Source of the DNA: Gammaproteobacteria bacterium
Lineage (GTDB): Bacteria > Pseudomonadota > Gammaproteobacteria > Acidiferrobacterales > UBA6901
Direction: 5' to 3'
NCBI GenBank assembly: GCA_016218345.1
Contig: JACREH010000117.1
Location: 1-45,941 of the forward strand
Length of the DNA stretch: 45,941 nucleotides
Part shown: positions 1 to 11,739 of the stretch, in pieces
Numbering within the stretch: the first letter of the stretch is position 1
How the letters are laid out: each line of letters opens with the position of its first letter
The notes under the pieces: generated by a model
Seen by the model: only the letters and a program-made list of their open reading frames with translations
What the model was told of the DNA's origin: nothing
Databases searched by the model: none
Program-made: the position numbers and the translations under genes

Positions 1-791
<791 letters not shown>

Positions 792-891
792 ATTGACGGG
801 GGGCCGGGGTGGCAAAAAAGGCGCGCAGCATAGCCTGATTCCGCCCCCTCCGCCAGCGCGCCGCGGGCATGGCGGCCGGGCGGGGCGCGGT

Positions 892-897
892 TATACT
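892..897 (+). promoter_or_regulatory. Possible -10 element (TATACT)
   Basis: TATACT lies about 30 bases upstream of the ATG at 927, in the divergent gap between prfC and the hydrolase gene. There is no convincing -35 hexamer at 17 bases, so this is only a candidate. Confidence 0.35.
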
Positions 898-926
898 TGA
901 TCGAACCCGTTTCCAGGAGGTCCCCC

Positions 927-1880
927 ATGAGCCGCATTCCGTTCGTTATCCTGATCCTGGCCGTGCTGACGGTCGCCGCGTGCAGCCGCTCCAAGGGTCC
1001 GCCGCTGGCCGGCGACTATCCGCTCACCCGGCTGACCGAGCATGTCTATGTCATTCACGGCCCGAACGACCTCCCCACCAAGCAAAACCAGGGGTTCATG
1101 AACAACCCCGGGTTCGTGCTCACCGCCAAGGGCGTGGTGGTGATCGACCCGGGGTCGAGCGTGCAGATCGGGGAAATGGTGCTGAAAAAAATCACCGGCG
1201 TCACCAAGGACCCGGTGATCGCGGTGTTCAACACCCATATCCACGGCGACCATTGGCTGGGTAACGACGCCATCCGCGCCGCCTACCCCAAGGCGGTGAT
1301 CTACGCCCACCCGGCGATGCGCGCCAAGGCCGCGGCCGAGGGCGAGAACTGGCTCAAGCTTCTGAGCACGCTCACCGACGACGCCACCAAGGGCACGCGC
1401 GCGGTCGCGCCTAACATGGACATCAACAACGACGAGACCCTGGCGCTGGGCGGCAAGCATTTTCGCATCGTCCACACCGGCGTGGCCCACACCGACGGCG
1501 ACATCATGATCGAGGTGGTCGAGGACCGGGTGCTGTTCGCCGGCGACAACATCGTGGCCGAGCGCACCGCGCGCATGGACGACGGCCATTTCAAGGGCAA
1601 CATCGCCGCGGTCGAGGCGGCGCTCAAGGTGAATGCCAAGGTCATCGTCCCCGGCCACGGCCTGAGCGGCGGGCGCGAGGTCGCGGACGCCTACCTCGGC
1701 TATCTCAAAACCTTTCACGCCACGGTCAAGAAATACCTCGATCAGGGCATGAGCGACTTCGACATGAAGGATAAGGTCATCGCCGACCTCAAGCCTTATC
1801 AAAAATGGGTGCTGTTCGACGCCGAGATGGGCAAGCTGATCAGCCTCGCCTACCTGCAAATCGAGGCCGAGGCGTTCTAG
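927..1880 (+). CDS. Lipoprotein metallo-beta-lactamase-fold hydrolase
   Basis: 317-residue MBL-fold protein. The ORF track starts at 897, but the ATG at 927 is preceded by a strong Shine-Dalgarno (CCAGGAGG) and begins a clean lipoprotein signal: short basic N-terminus, hydrophobic stretch FVILILAVLTVAA, then Cys at about residue 19. It is therefore probably lipid-anchored and exported. The zinc-binding HIHGDH motif is at residues 104-109, with later conserved elements HTDGDI, FAGDN and PGHG matching the remaining metal ligands of the fold. The substrate cannot be read from the sequence; the family includes beta-lactamases, glyoxalase-II-like enzymes and quinoprotein-associated hydrolases. The next gene (pip) starts 6 bases downstream, so the two are probably co-transcribed. 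Confidence 0.85.
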   Translation: MSRIPFVILILAVLTVAACSRSKGPPLAGDYPLTRLTEHVYVIHGPNDLPTKQNQGFMNNPGFVLTAKGVVVIDPGSSVQIGEMVLKKITGVTKDPVIAVFNTHIHGDHWLGNDAIRAAYPKAVIYAHPAMRAKAAAEGENWLKLLSTLTDDATKGTRAVAPNMDINNDETLALGGKHFRIVHTGVAHTDGDIMIEVVEDRVLFAGDNIVAERTARMDDGHFKGNIAAVEAALKVNAKVIVPGHGLSGGREVADAYLGYLKTFHATVKKYLDQGMSDFDMKDKVIADLKPYQKWVLFDAEMGKLISLAYLQIEAEAF

Positions 1881-1886
1881 CGGCGC

Positions 1887-2843
1887 ATGCGCAAACTGTT
1901 CCCCGAAATCAAGGCCAACAAGACCTACAGCCTGCCGGTCGATGCGCCGCATGTGTTGTACGTCGAGGAGAGCGGTAATCCCGACGGCCTGCCAGTGTTG
2001 TTCGTGCACGGCGGGCCGGGCGCCGGTTGCGAGGACAAGCACCGCCGCTACTTCGACCCCGATATCTATCGCATCGTGTTGTTCGATCAGCGCGGCGCCG
2101 GCCGCTCGCGCCCGCACGCCGCGCTGGATCTCAACACCACCCAGCACCTGGTCGCGGACATGGAGACGATCCGCAAGCATCTCGGCATCGAACGCTGGGT
2201 GCTGTTCGGCGGCTCGTGGGGCTCGACGCTCGCCCTGGTGTATGCCGAGGCCCATCCGCAACGCGTTCTGGGCCTGATCCTGCGCGGGATTTTTCTGTGC
2301 CGCCGCCAGGAGATCCGCTGGTTTTACCAGGACGGCGCGCACCGTATCTTTCCCGATTACTGGCAGGACTTCGTCCACCCCATTCCCGACACCGAACGCC
2401 ACGACTTGCTGCACGCCCATCACCGGCGTCTGACCGGCGAGGACGAGATCGCGCGCATGGCCTCGGCCAAGGCCTGGTCGATCTGGGAAGGCCGCACCGC
2501 CACGCTCACACCCAAGAAGGAGGTCGTGGATTTCTTCAGCGATCCGCATGTCGCGTTGTCGTTGGCGCGCATCGAGGCGCATTTCTTTGTGCACGACAGT
2601 TTTCTCGCGCCCAATCAGATCCTGCGCGACAGCCACCGCCTCAAGAACATACCGGGCGTAATCGTGCACGGCCGCTACGACATGGTTTGCCCGCTCGACA
2701 GCGCCTGGGCACTGCACCAAGCCTGGCCGGAGGCGGAGTTCCTGGTTATTCCCGATGCCGGCCATTCGGCCAGCGAACCCGGCATCGTCGATGCCCTGGT
2801 GGGCGCGACCTGTCGCCTGCCGCACACCATCAAAACCGACTAG
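1887..2843 (+). CDS. pip: Proline iminopeptidase (alpha/beta hydrolase)
   Basis: 318-residue serine peptidase of family S33 that releases N-terminal proline from peptides; no signal peptide, so cytoplasmic. Seen in the sequence: the oxyanion motif HGGPG (from His41), the nucleophile elbow GGSWGS with Ser110, Asp265 in HGRYDMVCP and His293 in PDAGHS, a complete catalytic triad with family-typical spacing. DQRGAGRS is also characteristic of proline iminopeptidases. It sits 6 bases after the MBL-fold gene and 3 bases before apaH, implying one transcript. Length is normal for the family. Confidence 0.93.
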   Translation: MRKLFPEIKANKTYSLPVDAPHVLYVEESGNPDGLPVLFVHGGPGAGCEDKHRRYFDPDIYRIVLFDQRGAGRSRPHAALDLNTTQHLVADMETIRKHLGIERWVLFGGSWGSTLALVYAEAHPQRVLGLILRGIFLCRRQEIRWFYQDGAHRIFPDYWQDFVHPIPDTERHDLLHAHHRRLTGEDEIARMASAKAWSIWEGRTATLTPKKEVVDFFSDPHVALSLARIEAHFFVHDSFLAPNQILRDSHRLKNIPGVIVHGRYDMVCPLDSAWALHQAWPEAEFLVIPDAGHSASEPGIVDALVGATCRLPHTIKTD

Positions 2844-2846
2844 CAT

Positions 2847-3671
2847 ATGGCGGTGTACGCGATCGGCGACGTGCAGGGCTGCCACGACGCCTTGCAGGCG
2901 CTGCTCGAAAAAATTCGATTCGACCCGGCGTGCGACCGCTTGTGGTTCGTCGGCGACCTGGTGAACCGCGGGCCGCAATCGGCCGCGGTGCTGCGGTTCG
3001 TGATGGGGCTGGAAGCGGCGGTGTGCGTGCTCGGCAATCACGATCTGCATCTGCTGGCCGTGGCCGCCGGCCAGGCGCGCACCCGGCGGGAGGACACGCT
3101 CGACGATGTCTTGTCCGCGCCCGATCGCGATGCCCTGCTTCACTGGTTGCGCACCCGCCCGTTGTTGCATCACGATGCCGCGCTCGGCTATACGCTGGTG
3201 CACGCCGGCCTGCTGCCGTCCTGGGACTTAGGCCTCGCCCGGGCGCTGGCCGCCGAGGCCGAGGCGGCGCTGCGCGGACCGGCGGTCGATCGGCTCTTTG
3301 CCCAGATGTACGGCGACCAACCGGATCGGTGGGACCCGGCGCTCGCCGGCTGGCCGCGGTTGCGGGTCATTGTCAACGCCTTCACGCGCCTGCGATATTG
3401 CAGCGCCGACGGCCGCATGGATCTGGCACCTAAAGGCGTGCCCGGCAGCCAACCGCCCGGGCTGTTGCCGTGGTTTCAAGTGCCGGGGCGCAAGAGCCGC
3501 GCGCTCCGCATCCTGTTCGGCCATTGGTCGACGCTCGGCCTGTGGAACGGTGACGGCGCGATCGGCCTGGACAGCGGCTGCCTGTGGGGCGGACGCTTGA
3601 GCGCGCTGCGGCTCGACGCGGAACCGGAGTTTTTCAGCGTGCCGTGCCTACAACAGCAAATACCCGGGTGA
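2847..3671 (+). CDS. apaH: Bis(5'-nucleosyl)-tetraphosphatase, symmetrical
   Basis: 274-residue metallophosphoesterase that splits Ap4A into two ADP, controlling alarmone-like dinucleoside polyphosphates. The PPP-family signatures are in order: GDVQGC near the N-terminus, VGDLVNRGP and LGNHD. Later GHW and [10 protein letters not shown] fit ApaH. The length matches the usual 270-280 residues. It follows pip by 3 bases. apaG is downstream here, whereas in E. coli apaG precedes apaH. Confidence 0.95.
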   Translation: MAVYAIGDVQGCHDALQALLEKIRFDPACDRLWFVGDLVNRGPQSAAVLRFVMGLEAAVCVLGNHDLHLLAVAAGQARTRREDTLDDVLSAPDRDALLHWLRTRPLLHHDAALGYTLVHAGLLPSWDLGLARALAAEAEAALRGPAVDRLFAQMYGDQPDRWDPALAGWPRLRVIVNAFTRLRYCSADGRMDLAPKGVPGSQPPGLLPWFQVPGRKSRALRILFGHWSTLGLWNGDGAIGLDSGCLWGGRLSALRLDAEPEFFSVPCLQQQIPG

Positions 3672-3720
3672 GCCGCGGGGCGTAAAATATCGGAACCCCG
3701 TCGCTGCCCAATCGGTCCAA

Positions 3721-3754
3721 CAGGTTGTAGAAACACGAGTTTATCAACAACCTG
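3721..3754 (+). other. Stem-loop between apaH and apaG
   Basis: CAGGTTGT and ACAACCTG form a perfect 8-bp stem with an 18-base loop in the 118-base apaH/apaG gap. No T-run follows, so it is not a standard terminator; it may be a 5' UTR structure of apaG or chance. Confidence 0.35.
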
Positions 3755-3789
3755 CTAATATCAGGCAAAATAGCAGCGCACGAACCCGG

Positions 3790-4185
3790 ATGATCAGCCC
3801 CATGTTGGAAGAGCACAAACACCAGATCGACATTGCGGTGAAGACCACCTACATCGACAACCAGTCGGTGCCGGACGCCAACCGCTATGTGTTCGCCTAC
3901 ACCATCACCATCACCAACGCCGGTACCGTGCCGGCCAAGCTGCTGGCGCGCCACTGGATCATCACCGACGCCAATAATAAGGTGCAGGAGGTACGCGGCG
4001 AGGGCGTGGTCGGCGAGCAGCCCTACCTGGTGCCGGGCATGAGCTTCGAGTACACCAGCGGCACCATGATCGAGACCCCGGTCGGCAGCATGCGCGGCAG
4101 CTATCAGATGATCGCCGACGACGGTACCGAGTTCGACGCCGAGATCCCGTCATTCATGCTGAGCATGCCGCGCACCCTGCATTAA
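3790..4185 (+). CDS. apaG: ApaG domain protein
   Basis: 131 residues as called from the ATG at 3790; a second in-frame ATG at 3802 would give 127, close to E. coli ApaG (125). Neither has a strong Shine-Dalgarno. ApaG is a small cytoplasmic fibronectin-III-like protein; loss in enterobacteria affects Co2+ resistance and Mg2+ efflux, but its mechanism is unsettled. Family hallmarks present: [13 protein letters not shown], the central [14 protein letters not shown], and [20 protein letters not shown]. It converges with nadA, whose stop lies 19 bases beyond, with no terminator-like hairpin between them. Confidence 0.93.
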   Translation: MISPMLEEHKHQIDIAVKTTYIDNQSVPDANRYVFAYTITITNAGTVPAKLLARHWIITDANNKVQEVRGEGVVGEQPYLVPGMSFEYTSGTMIETPVGSMRGSYQMIADDGTEFDAEIPSFMLSMPRTLH

Positions 4186-4203
4186 GCACGCGCCGGTTTC
4201 GAT

Positions 4204-5328
4204 TTAATCCCCGAGTTGCCGGCGCTCGCCCTTGGCGAAACCGCTAACGGGCCTTCCTTGGCCCGCGGCCCTCGCGTCGATCCCATCGGCGAAATCCAGC
4301 ATCCGCTGGGTGGCGCGCAACGCCTTGACGCGCACCGCCTCGTCGACCTGAATCTCGTTGGCCCCGGTCTCAAGCGCCTGGGCGAGCGCCGTTAGATTAT
4401 TCATCGCCATCCACGGGCAATGCGCGCAGCTTTCACAGGTCGCGCCCCTGCCGGCGGTCGGCGCCTCCATGAACAGCTTGCCCGGCGCGGCCTGGCGCAT
4501 CTTGTAAAAGATGCCGGTGTCGGTGGCGACGATGAACTCCTTGTTGGGCAGGTCGCGGGCCGCCTGTATCAACTGGGTGGTCGAACCGACCACGTCGGCG
4601 AGCGCGATCACCGACGCCGGCGACTCGGGGTGCACCAGCACCGCCGCCCCCGGGTGGCGGGCCTTGAGCGCGCCGAGCGCGATGCCCTTGAACGCCTCGT
4701 GCACCACGCATGCCCCCGGCCAGATCAGCATGTCGGCGCCGGTCGCCTGCTGAATGTAGTTTCCCAGGTGGCGGTCCGGGGCCCACAGGATTTTTTCGCC
4801 ACGGTCCTTGAGGTATTTGACGAGCTTCACGGCGATGCTCGAGGTCACTACCCAGTCGGCGCGCGCCTTGACGGCGGCGCTGGTGTTCGAATACACCACC
4901 ACGGTGCGCTCGGGGTAAGCATCGCAAAACGGAATAAACTGCTCGGCCGGACAGGCCAGATCGAGCGAGCACTCGGCATCCCGCGCCGCCATCAGCACGC
5001 GTTTTTCCGGGTTCAATATCTTGGCGGTCTCGCCCATGAAGCGCACGCCCGCGACCACCAGGGTGCGCGCCCGGTGCTCGTGGCCGAAGCGTGCCATGTC
5101 GAGCGAATCCGAGACATAGCCGCCGGTCTCTTCGGCCAGGCGCTGGATGTCCTCGTGCACATAGTAGTGCGCCACGATCACCGCGTCCTGTTGCTTCAGC
5201 AGACGCTTTATCTTGGCGACCAGCGCGGCGTGTTCGGCCGGCGTTTCCAGCGGCGCGCGCGCCAGGATCTCGGCGGTGCTGGGCGCCTCAATGACGGGGA
5301 CGATCGGGATGGCCGGGGCGTGCGACAT
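4204..5328 (-). CDS. nadA: Quinolinate synthase A, with repeat-derived C-terminus
   Basis: 374-residue [4Fe-4S] enzyme condensing iminoaspartate and dihydroxyacetone phosphate to quinolinate in de novo NAD synthesis. Cluster-binding cysteines are visible at Cys120 (AECSLDLAC), Cys207 (WPGACVVHE) and Cys304 ([12 protein letters not shown]), aligning with E. coli 113/200/297. The conserved core ends at QRMLDFA, where E. coli NadA also stops; about 27 extra residues follow. Residues about 346-366 are encoded by a 60-base repeat also found at 6209-6271, so the tail appears to be added by a mobile-type repeat. It starts 5 bases after the nrtR stop and is almost certainly co-transcribed with nrtR and under NrtR control. 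Confidence 0.96.
   Translation of the reverse strand: MSHAPAIPIVPVIEAPSTAEILARAPLETPAEHAALVAKIKRLLKQQDAVIVAHYYVHEDIQRLAEETGGYVSDSLDMARFGHEHRARTLVVAGVRFMGETAKILNPEKRVLMAARDAECSLDLACPAEQFIPFCDAYPERTVVVYSNTSAAVKARADWVVTSSIAVKLVKYLKDRGEKILWAPDRHLGNYIQQATGADMLIWPGACVVHEAFKGIALGALKARHPGAAVLVHPESPASVIALADVVGSTTQLIQAARDLPNKEFIVATDTGIFYKMRQAAPGKLFMEAPTAGRGATCESCAHCPWMAMNNLTALAQALETGANEIQVDEAVRVKALRATQRMLDFADGIDARAAGQGRPVSGFAKGERRQLGD
4234..4293. repeat. Dispersed repeat D, copy inside nadA 3' end
   Basis: About 60 bases, with the shared core TTGGCCCGCGGCCCTCGC and TCGATCCCATCGGCGAAA, differing from the copy at 6209-6271 at only about four positions. It lies in frame in nadA and encodes residues beyond the conserved end of the enzyme. 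The other copies are intergenic. Confidence 0.85.
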
Positions 5329-5333
5329 TGTGG

Positions 5334-6014
5334 TTATTTGGTGAATTCCAGCTGGCCAGGGCGCTTGAGGCGATACAGCCGCGCCGGGCGGTGCGCGCCG
5401 TCGCGACGCTCCTCGTTGGTTTCCTCGATGCTGTCCAGCGCCAGTACCCGCTTGCGGAAATTGCGCTTGTCCAGGGGTGCGCGCAGGATGGTCTCGTATA
5501 CCCCCTGCAGTTCGCTCAGGGTGAATTTCTCGGGCATGAATTGCAGCGCGATCGTCGAGTAATCGAGTTTTGCGGCCAGGCGCTGCTGGGCAAAGGCCAC
5601 GATCTCGGCGTGATCGAAGGCCAGTGCCGGCAAGTCGTCAAACGCAAACCACCCGACCCCCGTGCCGTCGACCTCGCCCTTGAGTTCGAGCTTGGTGGAC
5701 GGAATCAGCGCGTAGTAGGCGACGCTGATCGCGTGCTCGCGCGGGTCGCGCCCGGGTCGTCCGAACGTGTAGAGTTGTTCGAGATAAACATCGGCACCGG
5801 TTTCTTCGCGCAGCAGGCGGCGCGCGCTGTCATCCGGATCTTCGTCTTGGCGCACCGCCCCGCCCGGCAAGGCCCACTTGCCTCGCGCGCCGCCATTGGA
5901 GCGTGGTACCAGCAGCAGCGTCAGGCGTTGGTCGCGGATCGTAAAGATCACCATGTCCGTGCTCACGGCCGGGCGCGGGTTGGTATAGCAGTACCGGGCG
6001 GTTGTTAGTGTCAT
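5334..6014 (-). CDS. nrtR: NrtR-type transcriptional regulator of NAD metabolism
   Basis: 226-residue protein with an N-terminal Nudix domain (about 15-150) and a C-terminal winged-helix region (from about 155, [14 protein letters not shown] ... NFRKRVL). This is the NrtR architecture: the Nudix domain senses ADP-ribose and the winged helix binds DNA. The Nudix box [20 protein letters not shown] keeps the first G, E and R, but the Glu expected after the Arg is Leu, consistent with a sensing rather than a catalytic domain. nadA follows 5 bases downstream. Two GT-N7-AC palindromes overlap its promoter and its own start codon, so it is probably autoregulated. An ADP-ribose pyrophosphatase is the alternative, less likely given the degenerate box, wHTH domain and operators. 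Confidence 0.9.
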   Translation of the reverse strand: MTLTTARYCYTNPRPAVSTDMVIFTIRDQRLTLLLVPRSNGGARGKWALPGGAVRQDEDPDDSARRLLREETGADVYLEQLYTFGRPGRDPREHAISVAYYALIPSTKLELKGEVDGTGVGWFAFDDLPALAFDHAEIVAFAQQRLAAKLDYSTIALQFMPEKFTLSELQGVYETILRAPLDKRNFRKRVLALDSIEETNEERRDGAHRPARLYRLKRPGQLEFTK

Positions 6015-6028
6015 AGCGACACTAACAA
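6002..6028. promoter_or_regulatory. NrtR operator 1
   Basis: Perfect inverted repeat with 11-base arms TTGTTAGTGTC / GACACTAACAA and a 5-base centre. It contains the GT-N7-AC core known for NrtR boxes (GTCATAGCGAC). It covers the nrtR start codon (6012-6014) and part of the -10 hexamer. Confidence 0.85.
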
Positions 6029-6053
6029 TAGTGTAGAAATTACACTATGTCAA
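6025..6053 (-). promoter_or_regulatory. nrtR-nadA promoter
   Basis: On the minus strand, TTGACA (6048-6053), a 17-base spacer, then TATTGT (6025-6030). Transcription would begin near 6018-6019, only a few bases before the ATG at 6014, so the mRNA would be nearly leaderless. Operator 2 fills the spacer and operator 1 covers -10 to the start codon, which would give tight repression. Confidence 0.75.
6028..6048. promoter_or_regulatory. NrtR operator 2
   Basis: Perfect inverted repeat ATAGTGTA / TACACTAT with centre GAAAT and the NrtR core GT-N7-AC (GTAGAAATTAC). Its centre is 23 bases from that of operator 1. It lies between -35 and -10 of the nrtR-nadA promoter. Confidence 0.85.
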
Positions 6054-6064
6054 GGGGGTGTTTA

Positions 6065-6271
6065 CGAAACCGCAAACGGGCTTAATATAACGACAGGACG
6101 AACGAGCGAAGGCGGAAAAACTGCTCCTGCGTTTTCCGCACTTCCGCCATCCATGGCGGGCGCGAGTAGGGCTTCCGTTTCGGCCCACGGCCCTCGCCTC
6201 GATCCCATCGGCGAAACCGCAAACGGACCATCCTTGGCCCGCGGCCCTCGCCTCGATCCCATCGGCGAAAA
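6065..6271. repeat. Dispersed repeat D cluster (nrtR-gyrB gap)
   Basis: The 276-base gap between gyrB and nrtR holds one full copy of repeat D (6209-6271), a second copy with a diverged left end (about 6171-6211, sharing GGCCCTCGCCTCGATCCCAT) and an isolated left end (CGAAACCGCAAACGGG, 6065-6080). Between them is a GC-rich stretch that includes an imperfect inverted repeat around GCGGAAAA / TTTTCCGC. No credible gene is present; the 74-residue ORF on the minus strand is a translation of the repeat. Confidence 0.8.
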
Positions 6272-6290
6272 CGACTGGTTCAACAAACTG

Positions 6291-8756
<2,466 letters not shown>

Positions 8757-8796
8757 TTATTCGTTGGTAGTGCCGGTGGAGGTGTGGATATTTTGG

Positions 8797-8812
8797 TGTT
8801 TCACGTGGAACG
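8797..8812. promoter_or_regulatory. parS site 1
   Basis: TGTTTCACGTGGAACG matches the bacterial parS consensus TGTTNCACGTGNAACA except at the last base. It lies between dnaN and gyrB, close to the probable origin, and should be bound by the ParB encoded at 25590. Confidence 0.9.
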
Positions 8813-8830
8813 CGGGTGCGTTAGTAGTCA

Positions 8831-8846
8831 TGTTTCACGTGGAACT
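8831..8846. promoter_or_regulatory. parS site 2
   Basis: TGTTTCACGTGGAACT, a second near-perfect parS 34 bases from the first in the same orientation. The shared TGTTTCACGTGGAAC makes chance occurrence very unlikely. Confidence 0.9.
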
Positions 8847-8864
8847 TTTGCCTTTTTTATAGAT

Positions 8865-9965
8865 TTATAAGCGCATGGGCATGACCACATATTGATGGCT
8901 AGTATCGCCCGGGCTATGCAGGGTACAGCTGCTATTTGCGTCGCTCAGGCCAAATTCAATGTCATCCGATTCCAGGGCGCTGACTGCATCCATGATGTAG
9001 TTGGCATTAAAGCCAATCTCCAGATCCTCGCCTTTATAGTCGACAGTCAGCTCCTCTTGAGCCTCTTCATGTTCAGGGTTGTGTGCCACGATATTCATGC
9101 TGCCGGTTTTTAGGCTCAGTCGTACGCCACGAAATTTTTCATTGGAGAGAATAGCGACGCGGTTGAGTGTCCCACGCAACTCCTCACGGCCGATTCGCAA
9201 AAGGGTGCGTTGGCCGCTGGGGATGACTTTGGTGTAGTCCGGATAGCGGCCATCGATCAACTTACAGGTAAAGGTAAGGTCTGCCAGATTGAGACGAATA
9301 TGGTTCGGGTTGATCTGCAACTGCACCTCGACCTTTTCGTCCCCCAGAAAACGGATCATTTCCTGAATGCCCTTGCGGGGGACAATCAGTTGACGGGTGG
9401 AATCTATCGGGGTGGGGAGCGTGGTTTCGCTCACTGCCATGCGGTGGCCGTCGGTAGCGACTGCACGGAGTTGTTTGCCGCTCAGGTCGAAGAGCATGCC
9501 GTTCAGATAGTAGCGGACGTCCTGTTGGGCCATACAAAATTGGGTTTTTTCCAGGAGCGTTTTAAGCGGTTTCTGTTCCAGTGTCAGGGTTTGTTCCCAT
9601 TGGGCCGTTTCGATGCTCGGGAAATCGCCGGCGGGGAGGGTCATCAAACTAAAGCGGCTGCGGCCCGATTTCAGGGTGGCCTTGTCTTTTTCCTGTTTGA
9701 TATCGAGCGTTGCCTGAGCCGGCAGCGCCCGGCAAATTTCCAGCAACTTGCGTGCCGGCAAAGTCATTTCTCCGGCCTCGCCCTTGGTTTGGTTGGTTTT
9801 GGCAACCACCTCGACCTCCAGGTCGGTGCCGGTCAATACCAGCCCGGCGTCGCTCATCCGCAGCAACACATTCGAGAGAATTGGCAACGTCTGGCGTCGC
9901 TCCGCGGCACCACCCACCAAACTGAGTGGCTTTAGCAGATCTTCGCGTTGAATCTGGATGCGCAT
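8865..9965 (-). CDS. dnaN: DNA polymerase III beta subunit (sliding clamp)
   Basis: 366-residue clamp protein that forms the dimeric ring around DNA and tethers polymerase III. The full length matches E. coli DnaN (366). It begins MRIQIQREDLLKPLSLVGGAAERRQTLPILSN-like, and ends with the hydrophobic peptide-binding-groove C-terminus YVVMPMRL. Three repeated clamp folds are implied by the length. The ATG at 9965 has an AGGA Shine-Dalgarno 6 bases upstream. It lies between dnaA (upstream, with the likely origin in the gap) and gyrB. Confidence 0.98.
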   Translation of the reverse strand: MRIQIQREDLLKPLSLVGGAAERRQTLPILSNVLLRMSDAGLVLTGTDLEVEVVAKTNQTKGEAGEMTLPARKLLEICRALPAQATLDIKQEKDKATLKSGRSRFSLMTLPAGDFPSIETAQWEQTLTLEQKPLKTLLEKTQFCMAQQDVRYYLNGMLFDLSGKQLRAVATDGHRMAVSETTLPTPIDSTRQLIVPRKGIQEMIRFLGDEKVEVQLQINPNHIRLNLADLTFTCKLIDGRYPDYTKVIPSGQRTLLRIGREELRGTLNRVAILSNEKFRGVRLSLKTGSMNIVAHNPEHEEAQEELTVDYKGEDLEIGFNANYIMDAVSALESDDIEFGLSDANSSCTLHSPGDTSHQYVVMPMRL

Positions 9966-9968
9966 AGA

Positions 9969-10199
9969 GATCCTGACAGGTTTTGATTATAAAGAGATAA
10001 AGCTTGTTGTTATTATTATTAGTCGGCCCTGTTTCTGTGGTTAAGTGTATTTGATTCGGTCCAGCCCGCCCAGACTACAAACCAAAGCTGTGGATAAATC
10101 GTATTGAGCCGTGTGGACAAACGACTTATAGAAATTCATAAAAAGGCAGCTATCGATTCCAATTCACGGTTGTTCACAAATTCAACCACACCATACAGT
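9969..10199. other. Probable oriC: DnaA-box cluster between dnaN and dnaA
   Basis: This 234-base gap holds one perfect DnaA box TGTGGATAA (10089-10097, complement TTATCCACA) and three close variants: TGTGGTTAA (10036-10044), TGTGGACAA (10112-10120) and TTGTTCACA (10170-10178). An AT-rich stretch (about 9980-10022, with TTATTATTATTAG) could serve as the unwinding element. No boxes were found in the dnaA-rpmH gap. The region also contains the dnaN promoter area. Origin function is inferred. Confidence 0.65.
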
Positions 10200-11543
10200 T
10201 CATACCCCCAAAATGCGCAACAAGTTGCTGTAGTCTTCCTTGATACGCGAGTCGGAGGTCTTCAACTCAGCAACTTTCCGACAAGCATGGATCACGGTGG
10301 TGTGGTCACGGCCGCCAAAGGCGTCCCCGATTCCAGGGAGACTCTGGCTGGTAAGCTCCTTCGAAAGCGCCATCGCCATCTGGCGGGGGCGTGCCAACTG
10401 TCGCGCACGGCTCTTGGAGTGCAGGTCCGAGACCCGGATTTTGTAATACTCGGCGACCGTCTTTTGAATGTTGTTGATCGTGACCAGTCGATCGCGAAAC
10501 GCCAGCAAATCCCTGAGGCTTTCATTAGCCAGCTCATGATCGATCGGCCGCCCGGTAAACGAGGCGCTGGCAATGACCCGGCAGAGCGCGCCCTCGAGCT
10601 CGCGCACGTTCGATTGCACATGGCGGGCAATAAAGAACGCCACATCTTCGGATAGCACCACCCCTTGAAGCAACGCCTTGTTGATCAGAATCGCCACGCG
10701 TGTCTCGAGCTCCGGCGGATCGATAGAGGTGGTCAAGCCGCTGCCGAACCGCGATCGGAGGCGTTCCTCCATCCCGGTCAGCTCTTTGGGGAAGCGATCC
10801 GCGGTGATGATCAGCTGGCGTTGACCCTCCAGTAAGGCATTGAAAGTATGGAAGAATTCTTCCTGCGAGCGCTCTTTGCCGGAAAAAAACTGAATGTCGT
10901 CAATGAGCAACGCGTCCAGCGACCGGTAATGTTTCTTGAACGCATTGATGGCGTTGTGTTGCAGGGCCTTGACCATGTCGGCCACAAACCGCTCGGAGTG
11001 CACATAGGCAATCTTGGTGTGGGGGTTGCGCTCCAACATGAGATTGCCGGCGGCGTGCATGAGGTGGGTCTTGCCCAGACCGACGCCGCCGTAAATGAAC
11101 AGCGGATTATAGGAACCACCCGGATTCTCGCCGACCTGGCGAGCGGCGGCACGTGCCAACTGATTGGATTTACCCTCGATATGAGTATCGAAGGTATGGT
11201 CGGGGCTGAGGTTGCCAACAAAGCCGCCGGCCGCGGGACGTACCGAAGCCGGCCCGGACGGCACCGGCGACGGGCTCAGTCCCACGGGCGCGGCAGCGCC
11301 TAAACTGCCTACCTCGATCGATATAGCGCAGGGCTCACCGTGGTTCTGTTTCGCCAACGAGGCGATGCGCTCGGCAAAACGCTCCTTAACCCAGTCGTGC
11401 ACAAAACGGTTGGGGGCGAATAGGCGCAAGACATGGCGATCCTGGACCGCCTGTAGTGGCCGGATCCAGGTATTGAATTGCTGTGCCGTCAGCTCCTCCT
11501 CGAGCTGTATCAGACACTTGTTCCACAAGGATGATGGTCCCAC
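10200..11543 (-). CDS. dnaA: Chromosomal replication initiator DnaA
   Basis: 447 residues from the GTG at 11543. The ORF track starts at a TTG (11549), but the purine-rich AGAAGAG touches that TTG and sits at a normal distance from the GTG. AAA+ initiator that binds DnaA boxes and melts oriC. Domain I ([26 protein letters not shown]), a variable linker, the AAA+ core with Walker [10 protein letters not shown] and Walker [10 protein letters not shown], then domain IV with the DNA-binding motif [15 protein letters not shown]. The length is normal. It diverges from rpmH. Confidence 0.97.
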   Translation of the reverse strand: MGPSSLWNKCLIQLEEELTAQQFNTWIRPLQAVQDRHVLRLFAPNRFVHDWVKERFAERIASLAKQNHGEPCAISIEVGSLGAAAPVGLSPSPVPSGPASVRPAAGGFVGNLSPDHTFDTHIEGKSNQLARAAARQVGENPGGSYNPLFIYGGVGLGKTHLMHAAGNLMLERNPHTKIAYVHSERFVADMVKALQHNAINAFKKHYRSLDALLIDDIQFFSGKERSQEEFFHTFNALLEGQRQLIITADRFPKELTGMEERLRSRFGSGLTTSIDPPELETRVAILINKALLQGVVLSEDVAFFIARHVQSNVRELEGALCRVIASASFTGRPIDHELANESLRDLLAFRDRLVTINNIQKTVAEYYKIRVSDLHSKSRARQLARPRQMAMALSKELTSQSLPGIGDAFGGRDHTTVIHACRKVAELKTSDSRIKEDYSNLLRILGV

Positions 11544-11666
11544 GCTCAACTCTTCTGAATCGGGTTAAGTTGTTGTCACGGATCTGGGGTGGAGACCCGC
11601 CAGTCTAACGTCTGTCGTCAACCCCCGCCACCGGAAAGATAGCGCACGCGCACAACCGCCGGACGG

Positions 11667-11696
11667 TTGACAAAGACCCAGTAAAAACAGTAAGTT
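11667..11696 (+). promoter_or_regulatory. Candidate rpmH promoter
   Basis: A perfect -35 TTGACA (11667-11672) followed after 18 bases by TAAGTT as a weak -10, about 45 bases before the rpmH ATG. The dnaA-rpmH gap is the usual place for this promoter; the -10 assignment is uncertain. Confidence 0.45.
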
Positions 11697-11739
11697 TGCC
11701 GCCCTTTCAAACCCGAAGCGCCCAACAAAGGCGGATACC

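Noticed and set aside
891-3203. 770-residue minus-strand ORF
   Set aside because: Antisense to the MBL-fold hydrolase, pip and apaH, all with intact catalytic motifs. Its Arg/His/Ala-rich composition is typical of shadow frames in GC-rich DNA.
6062-6286. 74-residue minus-strand ORF with duplicated SPMGSRRGP peptide
   Set aside because: Translation of a dispersed DNA repeat in an intergenic gap; no start signal or protein-like features.
11550-11739. Second origin region between dnaA and rpmH
   Set aside because: No DnaA box within one or two mismatches was found; the gap is better explained by divergent promoters.
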